Shown here in pieces: positions 63,293-64,000 of a DNA stretch of 64,000 nt. Below the pieces are notes generated by a model. It searched no databases and was not told where the DNA came from. It saw only the letters and a program-made list of their open reading frames with translations. How positions within the stretch are numbered: the stretch's first letter is position 1; the number at the start of each line of letters is the position of its first letter. This DNA comes from Skeletonema tropicum (lineage: Eukaryota > Bacillariophyta > Thalassiosirophyceae > Thalassiosirales > Thalassiosiraceae). Position numbers and translations under genes: made by a program. The DNA lies in contig CM074129.1 in assembly GCA_037178625.1 (NCBI GenBank), positions 2,232,001 to 2,296,000 on the forward strand, read 5' to 3'.

Positions 63293-64000
63293 ATGCCTCT
63301 CTCCAATTCAGAAGCTCTCCGGCTTGCTCGGGAATGCATTCCTAAGATGATAGAGAATAAACACATTCCCGAGGATTTCGATGTTAACAATCTCTGCGAG
63401 AAAGATTTGAAAGTTCAAAATGTGTGCAGGCTTTGGGCAGGGATGGGATATATCTATGACGTCAACATAAAGGGTGACGTTCGTATCATTGTCAAGCATA
63501 TTGTGCCTCCCCCGAAACGTGCCAGATCATTTGGAGACGAACGGAAAGCAAGCTCTTACCTCGTAGAAGCCAATTTCTATAAACACGTTGCCCCATTCCT
63601 CATAGCAGAAAACAAACTTTCCATTCCGGTCCCGTACCACGTTGAAAATGACTCTGATAAATCAATCACAATATGCATGTCGCGGTTGGAAGGATCGCCG
63701 GGTTACTTGTCTGATGAAAAACAAATTCATGCAACCCTAACTTGGATGGCCACTTTTCATGCAGCTACTTGGGGCAAAGTTGATCAGCTAGTGGAAGAGA
63801 AAGGATTGCAGCCAGTCGGTTCATACTGGCATTTAGACACACGTCCAAGCGAACACGACTCCATGCCAAGAAGAGGTTGGGAGGGACGTCTTAAACGAGC
63901 AGCAAGAGCAATTGACGAAAGACTAAAGAGGGACCCGATGCAAACAGTCATACACGGTGACTTGAAAGATGCCAACATGCTTTTCTCTAACAGCAGCGTT
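63293..64000 (+). CDS. EcKL/aminoglycoside-phosphotransferase-like small-molecule kinase, 3' end beyond the window
   Basis: The frame opens at ATG 63293 and stays open for 236 codons to the window edge, so the C terminus is missing. The pattern fits the CHK/ecdysteroid-kinase-like (EcKL, DUF1679) branch of the APH superfamily: MPLSNSEALRLARECIPKMI at the start, RIIVKHIVPP as the ATP-binding Lys strand, SSYLVEANFYKHVAPFL, CMSRLEGSPG, LTWMATFHAATWG, and finally VIHGDLKDANMLFS, the Brenner motif with the catalytic Asp. These enzymes phosphorylate small molecules. The substrate is unknown. Confidence 0.8.
   Translation, partial: MPLSNSEALRLARECIPKMIENKHIPEDFDVNNLCEKDLKVQNVCRLWAGMGYIYDVNIKGDVRIIVKHIVPPPKRARSFGDERKASSYLVEANFYKHVAPFLIAENKLSIPVPYHVENDSDKSITICMSRLEGSPGYLSDEKQIHATLTWMATFHAATWGKVDQLVEEKGLQPVGSYWHLDTRPSEHDSMPRRGWEGRLKRAARAIDERLKRDPMQTVIHGDLKDANMLFSNSSV

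Noticed and set aside
1..64000. tRNA or rRNA genes
   Set aside because: I scanned for TTCGAATCC-like T-loop boxes and rRNA landmarks and found none with a matching partner half.

Overview
This is nuclear DNA of a photosynthetic stramenopile, most likely a centric diatom. Four things in the sequence point there: plastid presequences with diatom ASAFAP-like A/F cleavage motifs (8321-11413, 59621-61101), twin-arginine thylakoid-lumen signals (31798-32555, 61595-62879), short GT-AG introns of about 73-132 nt, and gene and Copia retroelement families I recognise from diatoms. Genes lie on both strands, are mostly intron-poor, and have no operon structure. I see no tRNA, rRNA or CRISPR.

Layout. 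From 1 to about 28.4 kb the window is repeat-rich accessory DNA holding two host-like genes (4485-7815, 8321-11413). It contains an internally deleted Crypton-like tyrosine recombinase (70-1594), tandem arrays (11.46-12.08 kb, 14.5-15.2 kb), a well delimited 803-bp fold-back MITE with an 8-bp target duplication (15223-16025), a candidate autonomous DNA transposon with an intact spliced gene for 1336 residues (about 16101-20846), a nested wreck of a Copia fragment inside a non-LTR-type reverse transcriptase (22.2-24.3 kb), and a 5'-truncated Copia pol with a probable 3' LTR (26172 to about 28.3 kb). From 29 to 64 kb the window is gene-dense: a membrane protein, proteasome ATPase Rpt4, a lumenal protein, a Fic-RING protein, a DTW-GNAT fusion, a coiled-coil protein, a secreted FKBP, an Arp4/BAF53-like actin-related protein, EMG1/Nep1, an LRR protein, mitochondrial EF-Tu, a protein kinase, a phosphagen kinase, a plastid SET-domain (Rubisco LSMT-like) protein, a TL29-like pseudo-peroxidase and the start of an EcKL/APH-type kinase. 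Several low-complexity proteins without a recognisable function lie among them.

The most interesting items are the Fic AMPylase joined to a RING finger (32925-34566), the DTW-GNAT fusion (34849-36246), the candidate transposon with its own terminal-repeat arrays, a 19-bp motif found three times and twice inside hairpin loops with unrelated stems, and a striking bias: at least 16 reading-frame breaks in otherwise recognisable genes are all +1 (one extra base), including breaks in essential genes. Insertion-type assembly error is the simplest explanation, but the bias needs checking against reads and RNA.

All homology statements come from motif recognition by eye. No database search was run.
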